DNA from: Neolewinella agarilytica
Lineage (GTDB): Bacteria; Bacteroidota; Bacteroidia; Chitinophagales; Saprospiraceae
DNA: 64,000 bases
Direction of reading: 5' to 3'
Assembly: GCF_900110645.1 (NCBI RefSeq)
Contig: NZ_FOFB01000008.1
Span: forward strand, 163,454-227,453
The position numbers and the translations under genes were made by a program. The notes below the pieces were generated by a model. The model saw only the letters and a list, made by a program, of their open reading frames with translations. It was not told the DNA's origin and did no database searches. This document shows positions 43,795 through 52,517 of the stretch, in pieces (within the stretch, counting starts at the first letter, position 1; every line of letters starts with the position of its first letter).

Positions 43795-43836
43795 GATCGG
43801 CACCTGCCACCAGTGCTATCGCGACTACCCTGCTAT

Positions 43837-45528
43837 TCAAGTAACCGACCAGGTGCCCACCGGCCCCCGGTAGTAAACCGAGTCATCATAGTATTTATGT
43901 TCCGGAATTTGCTCCTTAAGGTTGGCCGCAAATTCCTGCATTTTCTCCATGCCTTCGGCGTTGGTTAGCCGGGAGACGAGCACCTGGCCCCGGCTGAGGA
44001 CCATGGTTACTAAATCTCCACCGAAGACGGGCTCCAGTTTTTCCCAGAAGGCGGGTAACAACATCGTGGCTGCTTCGTAGTCTCCCGTGCCCTCCACAAT
44101 GCCGAAAAGATCTGGAGAACCCCGGAAGGAGATGTTACCGCTGATCTCATTGGCCAGATTCTCCAGGGCAACTTCATGCAGGCGTTCCTGATCTGCGGGC
44201 GTCATGGCCGTAAAATGACTTTTGTTGACGTAGGTAAAATGATCGCCCCGGTCTACTGCATAAGCAATGTGGAGCTGCCCGACGAATGGTACGGAATAAA
44301 CCTCCGCCTCCAGGGGTTTACCATCATTCGTACCTACCCGAATGTTTGAGGTTTGTGGATTAACGTCTTCCGCCCTGAGGTGAATGACGCGCGGGAAGAC
44401 GAAGGCCATCGGGATATCATCGACATCATACTGCATGTCAGAGGAGAAGGCCTCCACCTTATCCCCCAGTTGAAAAGGAACAATGATGTGGGCGCCCTGG
44501 TGGCGGGTAATGATCTGTTCTTGCAGGTCCTTAAACCATTTTAGGGGGTATCCGCCAGCGGGCTCCGGGTCTTTTTCCAGTCCTTCTTTTTGGTCCATCA
44601 TGTCCGCAAACTGGACGGCAAAGTCCATATAGTGTTTATGCAGCCGATTTCGGTAGGTCGGACTGACGGAAGTCGGGGTACTGAACACAATTCCCCGCGT
44701 TTCGCTGAAGGTAACCAGCGTAGGCACTTTCTCCGGGCCAATTAGTGCCATGGTAAAATCTTCCTGCGGCAGTTGCATTCTGCCATCCAACTCCTTACGT
44801 TGCCAGGAGGACATCAACAGGCCGGCAAAAAGACTTTCGTATCCGGCCAGTCGGGTGTAGATGACGTCCAACATGGGAAGCAACGGGCTGTTGGGCAGGA
44901 AGCTCTCACGGCTTGTCCGGTTCCAGAGTGAGTAGTTGCCCTCCGGTGGCTGAAAATCCTTTTTTAGCTCAAAAAGATCGATGAATCCGATGGGTTCCGG
45001 GCGGGGTAGTTCGTCTCCCGCAGGCAATTCTTCAAAGGGAACAATTCCGTAATAGTGGGCGGCACCCCAGCCGTCTTCTTTGGCCATTTCCCGGGCATAA
45101 TAAGGAAAGTAAGCGGCCTCCTCCTCCGTGTAGGCGAAGAATACGGGGTGTTTCAGCCCCGTTTGTTTATGGGTCAGTACCATCGGGATCAGAATGGCGT
45201 TATCGTCCGTCATTTTTCGGATCAACAGATCTTCGGGGCCACAGTCAAAGTCATGCTCTTCGCCGGTGTAGTGAGCCATGGTCAGGATGGCATCGATGCG
45301 CAGCAGGTTCGTGGTCTCCTTGAGCGTGGGCTCCGGCGTTCCTTCGGGAAGGTGGTGGTAGAGGGGCCTTGCTGCAGCACGAGACTGCCCTGGCACGAAG
45401 GGCTCCTCGACTTTTGGGTTCGATGCGGGCTTAGGAGGTTTTGGTGTGGAAGCAGGAGTAGAATCAGTAGGCCGCCGCTCAACTTTCGGTTCTTTCTTCC
45501 GGCCGAAAAGTCTTTTGAAAAAGGACAT
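43837..45528 (-). CDS. Cytosolic protein with C-terminal DUF1444-like domain
   Basis: A 563-residue protein. A basic N-terminus (MSFFKRLFGRKKEPKVERR) is followed by a Pro/Ser-rich linker. The C-terminal ~250 residues resemble DUF1444 (YVNKSHFTAMTPADQERLHEVALENLANEISGNISFRG, then GTGDYEAATMLLPAFWEKLEPVFGGDLVTMVLSRGQVLVS). The middle (LLRIDAILTMAHYTGEEHDFDCGPEDLLIRKMTDDNAILIPMVLTHK) may be a second, related domain. No membrane segment or signal peptide is visible. The basic, FxRLF-like N-terminus recalls proteins that bind membranes peripherally. It is a single gene on the minus strand. Function unknown. Confidence 0.7.
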   Translation of the reverse strand: MSFFKRLFGRKKEPKVERRPTDSTPASTPKPPKPASNPKVEEPFVPGQSRAAARPLYHHLPEGTPEPTLKETTNLLRIDAILTMAHYTGEEHDFDCGPEDLLIRKMTDDNAILIPMVLTHKQTGLKHPVFFAYTEEEAAYFPYYAREMAKEDGWGAAHYYGIVPFEELPAGDELPRPEPIGFIDLFELKKDFQPPEGNYSLWNRTSRESFLPNSPLLPMLDVIYTRLAGYESLFAGLLMSSWQRKELDGRMQLPQEDFTMALIGPEKVPTLVTFSETRGIVFSTPTSVSPTYRNRLHKHYMDFAVQFADMMDQKEGLEKDPEPAGGYPLKWFKDLQEQIITRHQGAHIIVPFQLGDKVEAFSSDMQYDVDDIPMAFVFPRVIHLRAEDVNPQTSNIRVGTNDGKPLEAEVYSVPFVGQLHIAYAVDRGDHFTYVNKSHFTAMTPADQERLHEVALENLANEISGNISFRGSPDLFGIVEGTGDYEAATMLLPAFWEKLEPVFGGDLVTMVLSRGQVLVSRLTNAEGMEKMQEFAANLKEQIPEHKYYDDSVYYRGPVGTWSVT

Positions 45529-45722
45529 AACAGGGTCTTTGAAGTTTGATTGAGGTAAGGTAAGGGCAATGGCAAACAGAAAAAAGCGGGACGCAGAGAA
45601 AGTGTTTTGATCACTAATCCGAGACGAGGGAGTAGTGTGTAAAACACGGAGAGAATGTTAAAAGGTCCATCGTTCCTGCAGTTGAGTACGTTATTTTGGC
45701 GTAAAAGCCGAAATTGCCGTTT

Positions 45723-46784
45723 ATGGAAGTCAGCCAACAGCTCCTCTTTTTTTTCTCCGCTCTCGGAGCCTTTAATGGTTTGGTGCTCTCCATCTATCTC
45801 CTGTTTTTTCTGCGACCCGGGCGTTTGAGCAACCGGCTGCTGGGCCTCTTGCTGCTGGCCCTGAGTATCCGTATCGGGAAATCTGTTTTCTTTCACTTTG
45901 ACCGGACGCTGGCAGCGGAGTATCTGCAGTTTGGTCTGACGGCCTGCTTCTTCATCGGCCCTTTGCTGTGGGCGTACCTGAAGGCCAGCCGGGACGGGCT
46001 GGAGCGCATCCCCCGTAGCTGGTGGTTTGGCTTTGTCACCCTGGCAGTCATAATTCTGGGAGTGGGCTACTGGCGGCCCTATGCGCAATACCCCGCTTTT
46101 TGGAATGGAGAAACAAATCTCATTGGTTACGGCATTTATAATGTCTGGTCTCTGGGGATACTGGCAAGTGCCTATGTACTCTGGCCGATTTTCCGGAAAG
46201 GGGAGAAGTGGTCAGTCATCGAATTGTGGTGGGTGAATGTATTTGCCGGCAATCTAATTGTCCACCTGGCCTTTCGTTTTGGGGCCTATGCGGGCTACAT
46301 TGCCGGGGCGCTGTCTTTTTCATTGGTGTTTTATCTCTTCATTCTGTGGTTTGTGCTTCAGCGCCGGCAGGCCGGCTTTTTGGTGAAAGAACGACCCAAA
46401 TATGGAGACCGTAAAATTGAGGCCACCGAAGCAGAAGACTTACTTCAACGTTGTCAGACACTGATGGAAACGGAGCAGCCTTATCTGGACCGGGGCTTTA
46501 AGCTGGTTGATCTCGCTAAAGCGGTGGATAGTACGCCGCACCAAATTTCTCAATTGCTGAACGATAATGCTGGCCAGAGCTTCGCCGCTTTTATTAATGC
46601 TTACCGGGTGAAGCATGCGCAGCGATCCATTTTGACGGAAGACCACCTTACCCTGGAAGCGATTGGCGAAGAATCGGGCTTCGGCTCCAAATCCGCCTTT
46701 TACTCGGCTTTCAAAGAAGAGACCGGAACAACGCCGGCCCGGTACCGAAAGCAACTTCTGACCGTTACCCGCCCCCAGGAGTAA
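45723..46784 (+). CDS. Membrane-anchored AraC-family transcriptional regulator
   Basis: The N-terminal ~220 residues carry about seven hydrophobic helices (LFFFSALGAFNGLVLSIYLLFF, FFIGPLLWAYLKA, FGFVTLAVIILGVGYW and others), followed by a DNA-binding AraC domain of two helix-turn-helix units (FKLVDLAKAVDSTPHQISQLLNDNAGQSFAAFINAYRVKHAQ, LTLEAIGEESGFGSKSAFYSAFKEETGTTPARYRKQLL). The start is set at the ATG of MEVSQQ; an upstream TTG at 45714 is less likely. It is a membrane-bound sensor-regulator architecture, with signal unknown. Downstream lies a sugar dehydrogenase gene on the same strand after a ~140-base gap, so co-regulation is possible but unproven. Confidence 0.9.
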   Translation: MEVSQQLLFFFSALGAFNGLVLSIYLLFFLRPGRLSNRLLGLLLLALSIRIGKSVFFHFDRTLAAEYLQFGLTACFFIGPLLWAYLKASRDGLERIPRSWWFGFVTLAVIILGVGYWRPYAQYPAFWNGETNLIGYGIYNVWSLGILASAYVLWPIFRKGEKWSVIELWWVNVFAGNLIVHLAFRFGAYAGYIAGALSFSLVFYLFILWFVLQRRQAGFLVKERPKYGDRKIEATEAEDLLQRCQTLMETEQPYLDRGFKLVDLAKAVDSTPHQISQLLNDNAGQSFAAFINAYRVKHAQRSILTEDHLTLEAIGEESGFGSKSAFYSAFKEETGTTPARYRKQLLTVTRPQE

Positions 46785-46922
46785 AAGAACGGTTACGGGC
46801 TAAAACCCGGTAAAACACCACGAAAACCTCCAGAATTATGATTCTGGACCTTTGGACGACCCAATTATTAGGGAACTGTGCTGCCTGACCGGTCCTTTGT
46901 GGAAACAACTCCACAATACCCC

Positions 46923-48206
46923 ATGAAGGCATTGCTTACCGGATTCTCTTTGCTGCTGCTACTTTCCTTTTGCACCTGCGACCGCGCTTTTGATAGTCAA
47001 GGAGTCAAACAGTCAGGGAGTCAAGTAGTCAGGGAGTCAGATAGTCAAGTAGTCAAACAGTCCGGGAGTCCGGGAGTGGCGCGGCCGGTGAAGGAAACCG
47101 TAATGGCCGGGCTGCGCCGGCCCTGGTCGATGAAGTTCCTGACGGAAGACGAAGCGCTGCTCAATGAAAAAGACGGACAACTGCTGCGGGTGAACCTGAT
47201 GACGGGCGATCGGATACCCGTCAAGGGTCTACCTGCGGATCTGGCCGATAGCCTACTGTTTGACACCCTGGCCCTGCCGCCGAATTCAGCATTCAACAGC
47301 GCCCATGGTAAACGGGTAAAGTTCAATGCCGGGCTGTTCGATATCTGCCTCGATCCTGAATTTGAGCAAAACCAATGGGTGTACCTCTCCTACGCTGCGC
47401 AGGAAAGCATCCACGGCTATGGCCTGCGGGTGGTGCGGGGCCGACTGGCAGACGATGCGCTGACGGGCCTGGAAACGCTGCTTACCGTTGGTCCGTTCAC
47501 ACCGGTTCTTTTTCATTTTGGAGGTGGCCTCACCTTCGGCGCTGACGGGAAACTATACGTCACCGCCGGAGAACGACTCTTCTTCGACAGTGAGCAACCC
47601 GCAGAAACGGTGGCGCAGAACGTTGCGGACCGGCGGGGCAAAATCTACCGGATCAATCCGGATGGTTCCATTCCGGCGGATAACCCGGGTTTCGGCCCTG
47701 ATGCAGTTCCCGGCCTCTACGCCAGGGGCATTCGTGCGGCGCAGGGGCTGGCCCTGCATCCACATACCGGTGATATCTGGTTTACGGAGCACGGCACGAT
47801 CCAGGGGGATGAGATCAATGTCCTGCGTGCTGGCGCTAACTACGGCTGGCCACTGGAGACCACGGGCAAATACCGCGGCGGCTATTCGCCGCCGGAGCTG
47901 GACGTAGTAACCACCCGCCCGGCCTGGTACTGGCTACAGACCGTAGCGCCTACCGGTCTGGCCTGGTACTTCGGTGATGAGTTTCCTTCCTGGCGGGGTG
48001 ATCTACTGGTGCCGGGGCTCTCGCGCGGCAGCTTGTGGCGCGTCCGCACTGAAGGGCGAACGGTTAAAAGCCTGGAGGAGCTGCTGGTAGATGATCGCTC
48101 CCGAACCCGTAAGGTCGTCATTAGCCCGGAGGGGAAAATCTATCTGCTGACGGACGAAGAGGACGGCAAAATCATTCGCGTCCGAAACAAGAATAACGAA
48201 CAATAA
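46923..48206 (+). CDS. PQQ-dependent sugar (sorbosone-like) dehydrogenase lipoprotein
   Basis: A soluble-aldose-dehydrogenase-type beta propeller. After a lipoprotein signal peptide (MKALLTGFSLLLLLSFC; Cys17 or Cys19), residues ~25-52 are a low-complexity linker made of octapeptide repeats (SQGVKQSG, SQVVRESD, SQVVKQSG), encoded by an 8-bp tandem array. The propeller follows: LRRPWSMKFLTEDEALLNEKDGQLLRVN, LFDICLDPEFEQNQWVYLSY, GGGLTFGADGKLYVTAGERL, RGKIYRINPDGSIPADNP, RGIRAAQGLALHPHTGDIWFTEHGTIQGDEINVLRAGANYGWP and MAP-like C-terminal blades. The start is the ATG at 46923; the GTG upstream is unlikely. It is predicted to oxidise sugars in the envelope with PQQ supplied from elsewhere. Confidence 0.9.
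   Translation: MKALLTGFSLLLLLSFCTCDRAFDSQGVKQSGSQVVRESDSQVVKQSGSPGVARPVKETVMAGLRRPWSMKFLTEDEALLNEKDGQLLRVNLMTGDRIPVKGLPADLADSLLFDTLALPPNSAFNSAHGKRVKFNAGLFDICLDPEFEQNQWVYLSYAAQESIHGYGLRVVRGRLADDALTGLETLLTVGPFTPVLFHFGGGLTFGADGKLYVTAGERLFFDSEQPAETVAQNVADRRGKIYRINPDGSIPADNPGFGPDAVPGLYARGIRAAQGLALHPHTGDIWFTEHGTIQGDEINVLRAGANYGWPLETTGKYRGGYSPPELDVVTTRPAWYWLQTVAPTGLAWYFGDEFPSWRGDLLVPGLSRGSLWRVRTEGRTVKSLEELLVDDRSRTRKVVISPEGKIYLLTDEEDGKIIRVRNKNNEQ
46972..46988 (+). repeat. Dispersed 17-bp word (16/17) inside a signal peptide
   Basis: GCACCTGCGACCGCGCT encodes part of CTCDRA, overlapping the lipobox Cys of the sugar dehydrogenase lipoprotein. Only the last base differs from the consensus. Confidence 0.85.
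46995..47077 (+). repeat. In-frame 8-bp tandem array (10 units)
   Basis: Ten consecutive octamers beginning AGTC run without a gap: AGTCAAGG, AGTCAAAC, AGTCAGGG, AGTCAAGT, AGTCAGGG, AGTCAGAT, AGTCAAGT, AGTCAAAC, then AGTCCGGG twice. Since 8 and 3 share no factor, every 24 bases give eight residues, hence the octapeptide repeat in the protein. Gain or loss of one unit would shift the reading frame. Confidence 0.95.
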
Positions 48207-48229
48207 TTAATCACCAAACCACCGTACTA

Positions 48230-48658
48230 ATGAAAAAAGTACTTCTTTTCACCCTTCTTTTCTTTGCCGTTCTGGCCACCACCAACGCGCAGGATACCTC
48301 ATCAGACTACGCCCTCGTGGAGCAAACCGTAGGCTATTACCTCGACGGCGGCACGAACCGCGATTTCGAAACGCTGAAAAAGGCTTTTCACGAGTCGGCT
48401 AAAATCCGCTACCTGAAAGACGGTGTTTACCATGAGGCCAACTGTCTGGAATTTTTTGGCAAGATGAAACCGGGAGAGAAACAAGACCGGCAGACACGTA
48501 TTGTCAGCATTGACGTGTCCGGCTATGCCGCTTCTGCGAAATTAGAAATTGAATACCCCACCTTCACCTTCGTCGATTATATGACGTTGATGAAAATTGA
48601 CGGTAAGTGGCTGATCATGGCGAAGGTTTCTTACGCTCGCCAGCACCCCGCAAAATAA
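48230..48658 (+). CDS. Secreted NTF2-like (lumazine-binding type) protein
   Basis: A 142-residue protein with a cleavable signal peptide (MKKVLLFTLLFFAVLATTNAQ). The mature part has the cone-shaped NTF2-like fold: helices with DYALVEQTVGYYLDGGTNRDFETLKKAFHESAKI, then strands RYLKDGVYHEANCLEFF ... RIVSIDVSGYAASAKLEIEYPTFTFVDYMTLMKIDGKWLIMAKVSYA. It belongs to the Putative lumazine-binding group, small periplasmic proteins whose ligand is not known. It starts 24 bases after the sugar dehydrogenase gene and ends in a strong terminator, so the two are likely co-transcribed. Confidence 0.88.
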   Translation: MKKVLLFTLLFFAVLATTNAQDTSSDYALVEQTVGYYLDGGTNRDFETLKKAFHESAKIRYLKDGVYHEANCLEFFGKMKPGEKQDRQTRIVSIDVSGYAASAKLEIEYPTFTFVDYMTLMKIDGKWLIMAKVSYARQHPAK

Positions 48659-48666
48659 ACAGGACC

Positions 48667-48735
48667 ATGTTCCCCGGCCTTCAGAGCTCTTAGGTTACAC
48701 TGCGCTAAGCGCCGGGGAACATTCCTCCTTTTTTT
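48667..48735 (+). terminator. Strong rho-independent terminator
   Basis: ATGTTCCCCGGC and the exact complement GCCGGGGAACAT flank a 32-base loop and are followed by CCTCC and seven T. Confidence 0.85.
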
Positions 48736-48862
48736 GAAAATGAGCCCAACGATCGGGCCGCTTGACGGCGTCTGTCCCGTTAAGGAAAAGTAAAGCTTCT
48801 GCCAATGTGCCAACCCTTTGAGCATCTCTCACTATCTTTCTACTAACCTGAAACACAGCAAA

Positions 48863-49444
48863 ATGACTACACCTTATCTCCGCTTTGGCCTTTTTCTCGC
48901 CCTGCTACTTTGCCTCCTGGCCTGGGCCTTTGATCCGGGATTCCGGTGTGGTATGTCCGCTTTGGAAAACCTGCCGCCGGAGGGAGACCTTCATGTGGAC
49001 GCCTATGGCCCGTCGGCGGCTAACTACCTTAATCAACTGCCTGCGGAGCTGCCTACGTTTCCAGGCGTGGAGTCGGCTGAATACGCTGAGCGGGCGATCC
49101 GAAGTCAGAAAAACCTGGCCCATTACCTGCGCACAAACATTAATGAGCAAGCCATTGCCGGCAAGCGAGGCCGGGTGGGCATTACGTTTACGGTTGATCA
49201 GGGAGGGGAGGTTCGGGAGGTTAGCCCAACCCGACTTACGGACCCGGCTCTCACGGTTGAAGTGATGCGGGTCTTTGGCTTAATGCAGGGCAAACGCCTG
49301 CGTTGGAATCCCGGAAAAATTGATGGTAAAACGAGAGCCATGGAGTTAAAACTGCAGCTTTCTTTTGGCCTCCGCTGCAGCGATTGCGAAGGGCTGGATC
49401 AGGAGATGGCGATCAATCAGATGGACGCCGACCATTTCGGATAA
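48863..49444 (+). CDS. Secreted TonB-C-like domain protein
   Basis: 193 residues from the ATG at 48863; the longer reading begins with TTG and adds 15 unlikely residues. The N-terminus (MTTPYLRFGLFLALLLCLLAWAF) is a signal peptide or anchor. The remaining part contains a region like the C-terminal domain of TonB (RAIRSQKNLAHYLRTNINEQAIAGKRGRVGITFTVDQGGEVREVSPTRLTDPALTVEVMRVFGLM), with a Cys pair CSDC near the end. It lacks the Pro-rich linker and the TonB-typical helix start, so it may be a structural relative rather than an energy transducer. It stands alone on the + strand after a terminator. Confidence 0.7.
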   Translation: MTTPYLRFGLFLALLLCLLAWAFDPGFRCGMSALENLPPEGDLHVDAYGPSAANYLNQLPAELPTFPGVESAEYAERAIRSQKNLAHYLRTNINEQAIAGKRGRVGITFTVDQGGEVREVSPTRLTDPALTVEVMRVFGLMQGKRLRWNPGKIDGKTRAMELKLQLSFGLRCSDCEGLDQEMAINQMDADHFG

Positions 49445-49678
49445 AAAGGGTGGGGCGACGGAGCGCAGGGTGCCAGCTAAGGGATAAAAAGCAATGGTTC
49501 TTCCGTCAATAAGCTGTTAATGCGTTGAACCCGTCACCGGGCTTTTAACATCAGGTTTAAGGCCTCCTTTGGTAGGAATTGCGGCGATCGTGATGAGGTG
49601 ACGGTGAATGTTGTAGAATGGTAATGTGGTGCAACCCTAGGCTCCCTTAAGCGTTGTAGCAATTTCTGAACTTCCTTT

Positions 49679-50437
49679 ATGCTCGCCAAACGTATCATTC
49701 CCTGCCTGGATATCAAAGACGGCCGTACCGTTAAGGGTGTCAACTTCGTTAACCTCCGCGACGCGGGCGACCCCGTTGAGCTGGGCGCTAAATACTCGGT
49801 GGCTGGCGCTGACGAGTTGGTCTTCCTCGACATTACGGCGACCCACGAGCGCCGAAAGACGCTTGCTGATTTAGCCCGGGACATTGCGCGTCATCTCAAC
49901 ATTCCCTTTACCATTGGAGGCGGAATCAAGGCGATTGAAGACGTCGATGTTTTACTGAACGCTGGTGCGGATAAGGTGAGCATCAACTCGGCCGCCGTCC
50001 GCCGCCCGGAACTGATCGATGAGCTGGCCTACGGCTTCGGTAATCAGTTCGTAGTGGTCGCCATCGACGCGAAAAACGTGGAGGGCGAATGGTTCGTTCA
50101 CCTCAACGGCGGGCGCATCAAAACGGAGCATAAGCTCTTCGACTGGGCTAAGGAAGCTCAGGAACGAGGTGCCGGAGAAATCCTCTTCACGAGCATGGAT
50201 CACGACGGCACTAAGGCTGGCTTCGCCAATGAGGCTCTGGCCCGGATGAGTGACCTGCTGAGTATCCCCATCATCGCCAGCGGCGGAGCGGGTAACAAGG
50301 AGCACTTTGCGGAGGTGTTCACCACCGGCAAAGCGGACGCTGGCCTGGCGGCCAGCATCTTCCACTTCGGAGAAGTGGGCATCAAGGAACTAAAGGATTA
50401 TTTGGGAGAGGAAGGTATCCCGGTGCGGCCGGTGTAG
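49679..50437 (+). CDS. hisF: Imidazole glycerol phosphate synthase, cyclase subunit
   Basis: The synthase subunit that joins ammonia from HisH to PRFAR, giving imidazole glycerol phosphate and AICAR in histidine biosynthesis. It is a (beta/alpha)8 barrel. The catalytic Asp11 lies in [16 protein letters not shown] and the second catalytic Asp (near 130) in [12 protein letters not shown]. Phosphate-binding loops include [10 protein letters not shown] and [11 protein letters not shown]. Length (252) is standard. hisIE lies 690 bases further on the same strand, but a convergent membrane-protein gene interrupts them; the remaining his genes are not in this window. Confidence 0.96.
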   Translation: MLAKRIIPCLDIKDGRTVKGVNFVNLRDAGDPVELGAKYSVAGADELVFLDITATHERRKTLADLARDIARHLNIPFTIGGGIKAIEDVDVLLNAGADKVSINSAAVRRPELIDELAYGFGNQFVVVAIDAKNVEGEWFVHLNGGRIKTEHKLFDWAKEAQERGAGEILFTSMDHDGTKAGFANEALARMSDLLSIPIIASGGAGNKEHFAEVFTTGKADAGLAASIFHFGEVGIKELKDYLGEEGIPVRPV

Positions 50438-50457
50438 GGGCGGCCGACTAACGAAAA

Positions 50458-50477
50458 CGATGGGCTAAAGCCCATCG
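50458..50477. terminator. 9-bp perfect hairpin between hisF and the DUF5362-like gene
   Basis: CGATGGGCT and AGCCCATCG around AA. It probably terminates hisF, but there is no T tract. Confidence 0.45.
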
Positions 50478-50572
50478 CTGAACCGAATGACCCTCCGGGT
50501 CTCGTTACGTAATCACCTGCTAGTGGCCTGTCATTTACGGATGATTCCTTTGCTACGAATCCCCCCCCCACT

Positions 50573-50589
50573 GCACCTGCGTCCGCGCC
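50573..50589 (+). repeat. Dispersed 17-bp word, exact copy
   Basis: GCACCTGCGTCCGCGCC, five bases beyond the stop codon of the minus-strand membrane-protein gene. A run of nine C lies just to its left. Confidence 0.9.
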
Positions 50590-50594
50590 GGCTC

Positions 50595-51065
50595 CTAAAT
50601 CATCGAAGCGACGCCACCAAGGAGTGCCAGGATGAAGAATAATGCATACAACCCAAGTATAATGGCCAGAAGGATACCCATAAACTTGAACATGCTCTTC
50701 AGGGAAGCAAAAGCTTCGCTGGCTGCAGTAGGGTTTCCATTATCTGCTGCCTTAATGACATTAGTGGAAAACTTATACAGCATAACCGTAGGGTAGATGT
50801 AGAGAGCGAATAGCAAACCGTAAAAAATAAGGATGGCGGTACCTCCCAATGCTCCGGCAGCGCCTAGATCAGAACTCGCCAGGGCCATCATTGTACCTCC
50901 AAAGAAAAGCAGGCCTAGCATCATCAACCCGATGGAAACGAGGCTAACGATGGAAATGAACCGACCCCATTTGCCCGCAGTTTTGAGGTTGATGAGGTCA
51001 GTAGAGGTAAGCTGAATACCAGTTGTGCTCATGCCGGCATCAATAGTTCCGTAATCATCAGTCAT
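50595..51065 (-). CDS. DUF5362-like small membrane protein
   Basis: A 156-residue protein with about four hydrophobic helices. After an acidic N-terminus comes the region LINLKTAGKWGRFISIVSLVSIGLMMLGLLFFGG, then ILIFYGLLFALYIYPTVMLYKFSTNVIKAADNGN, then FMGILLAIILGLYALFFILALLGG. It resembles the DUF5362 family. It is inserted on the opposite strand between hisF and hisIE. Its role is not known; the single-gene setting gives no clue. Confidence 0.75.
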   Translation of the reverse strand: MTDDYGTIDAGMSTTGIQLTSTDLINLKTAGKWGRFISIVSLVSIGLMMLGLLFFGGTMMALASSDLGAAGALGGTAILIFYGLLFALYIYPTVMLYKFSTNVIKAADNGNPTAASEAFASLKSMFKFMGILLAIILGLYALFFILALLGGVASMI

Positions 51066-51094
51066 AAGGTGGGTGTTTAGTTAAGTGGTTTAGG

Positions 51095-51102
51095 TAATTT
51101 TG
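51095..51102 (+). promoter_or_regulatory. hisIE -7 promoter element
   Basis: TAATTTTG matches TAnnTTTG exactly, 21 bases before the hisIE start. It shows that hisIE has its own promoter rather than depending on read-through from hisF. Confidence 0.45.
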
Positions 51103-51123
51103 TGCCCCTAAAGTAAATAAGTA

Positions 51124-51738
51124 ATGTTGGTATCCCCAAACAAAGTTGCGGAGTTGAATTTTGCCAAGAGCCCTGACGGTCTTCTCCCGGCCATCGTACA
51201 AGACGCCACCACCCGAGTGGTGTTGATGCAAGGATATATGAATCAGGAAGCGGTCGATAAGACCTTGGCGACGGGTAAGGTTACCTTCTTCAGCCGCTCG
51301 AAGCAGCGGCTCTGGACAAAGGGTGAAACCAGCGAAAATTACCTCCATCTTGTTAGCATTTCGGCGGACTGCGATAAAGACAGCCTTCTCATTCAGGCTC
51401 GTCCGGATGGCCCCACCTGTCACACCGGTAGCGATACCTGCTGGGGAGAAGCTAACCAGGGAGAGTTTCTCGATCACCTGGAACGAACCATTCAGCATCG
51501 TCGGGATAGCCCCAGCGAAAAAAGTTATACCAGCCAGCTCCTGGCCCGGGGCATCAACAAGGTTGCTCAGAAAGTAGGCGAGGAAGCCGTTGAACTCGTA
51601 ATCGAAGCCAAAGACGACGATCGTGACTTGTTCCTCGGCGAAGCCGCTGATCTGATGTATCACTATATTGTACTCCTGGCTGCTAAAGGATATTCGCTGG
51701 AGGATGTACGGGAGGTTTTACGTTCACGACATAAGTAG
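51124..51738 (+). CDS. hisIE: Bifunctional phosphoribosyl-AMP cyclohydrolase / phosphoribosyl-ATP pyrophosphatase
   Basis: Catalyses steps 2 and 3 of histidine biosynthesis. The N-terminal cyclohydrolase domain has VVLMQGYMNQEAVDKTLATGKVTFFSRSKQRLWTKGETSENYLHL and the metal-binding CDKDSLLIQARPDGPTCHTGSDTCW. The C-terminal pyrophosphatase domain shows SQLLARGINKVAQKVGEEAVELVIEAKDDDRDLFLGEAADLMYHYIVLL. Length (204) is typical of the fused enzyme. Located 690 bases after hisF, separated by a gene on the other strand. Confidence 0.96.
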   Translation: MLVSPNKVAELNFAKSPDGLLPAIVQDATTRVVLMQGYMNQEAVDKTLATGKVTFFSRSKQRLWTKGETSENYLHLVSISADCDKDSLLIQARPDGPTCHTGSDTCWGEANQGEFLDHLERTIQHRRDSPSEKSYTSQLLARGINKVAQKVGEEAVELVIEAKDDDRDLFLGEAADLMYHYIVLLAAKGYSLEDVREVLRSRHK

Positions 51739-51939
51739 ACGGTGCTGCGCGCCTTTTAGACGCGGCTTCGCCAGCTTTTAGACAGGAAAAATCGCTTCGC
51801 TCTTTTCCTTTTCAGACGCTTCGCTTTTAAACTCCCCAAAGATTATAACCGAAGCCCTGAAAGGCGAAGCCGTTTGATAAAGCGCAACCTTCCCCGCCCA
51901 CTAAAACGTTCTCTTTAAGAATCAAAACATTCCCCACCC

Positions 51940-52386
51940 ATGACGCTAGAAGAGCGCATCACCGCCGACATGAAAACGGCCATGAAGGCAAAAGACAAAG
52001 TAAGCCTGCGCGGTATCCGCGCCATCAAGAGTGCGATTATGCTGCAGAAGACGGATGGCTCCGGTACGGTGCTGGACGCCGACGGAGAGATCTCCCTGCT
52101 GCAAAAGCTCGTTAAGAGCCGGCAAGACAGCCTGGATATTTACACCAAACAAAACCGGGAAGACCTGGCCGTTACGGAACGGGAAGAGATCGAAGTGATC
52201 AGTAAGTACCTCCCCGAGCAACTCTCTGAAGACGAACTCGGTGCCCTCATCGATGAGGTGATCGCCAAAACCGGTGCCAGCTCCATGAAAGACATGGGTA
52301 AGGTGATGGGCATGGCCAATAAGCAGGCCGCTGGCCGGGCGGATGGCAAAACCATCGCTTCACTCGTAAAGCAAAAACTGGGATAA
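51940..52386 (+). CDS. GatB/YqeY domain protein
   Basis: A 148-residue cytosolic protein of the YqeY family, related to the tail domain of GatB, which binds tRNA in the amidotransferase. Hallmarks are LEERITADMKTAMKAKDKVSLRGIRAIKSAI, LLQKLVKSRQDSLDIYTKQNREDLAVTEREEIEVISKYLPEQLSEDEL and GKVMGMANKQAAGRADGKTIASLVKQKL. Its physiological role in bacteria is unclear. It stands alone and ends in a strong terminator shared with the opposing peptidase gene. Confidence 0.92.
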   Translation: MTLEERITADMKTAMKAKDKVSLRGIRAIKSAIMLQKTDGSGTVLDADGEISLLQKLVKSRQDSLDIYTKQNREDLAVTEREEIEVISKYLPEQLSEDELGALIDEVIAKTGASSMKDMGKVMGMANKQAAGRADGKTIASLVKQKLG

Positions 52387-52407
52387 ACCTCACGGTTTAG
52401 TGTCCCG

Positions 52408-52458
52408 AAAATAAAAAAGGCCCGCCTCCGAGTAATTCGGGGCGGGCCTTCTTGTTTT
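52408..52458. terminator. Bidirectional terminator between YqeY and M36 genes
   Basis: AAGGCCCGCC and GGCGGGCCTT are separated by 14 bases, which themselves form an inner TCCGA/TTCGG pair. A-rich sequence lies on the left and TCTTGTTTT on the right. Confidence 0.85.
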
Positions 52459-52517
52459 AGCTGGTCGGGACCTGGTACTTCGGCTATGCTCAGCAACCAA
52501 GGTCCTCCCCCTAAGAG

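Noticed and set aside
46860..46922. GTG start upstream of the sugar dehydrogenase
   Set aside because: It would place 15 polar residues before an otherwise perfect lipoprotein signal peptide.
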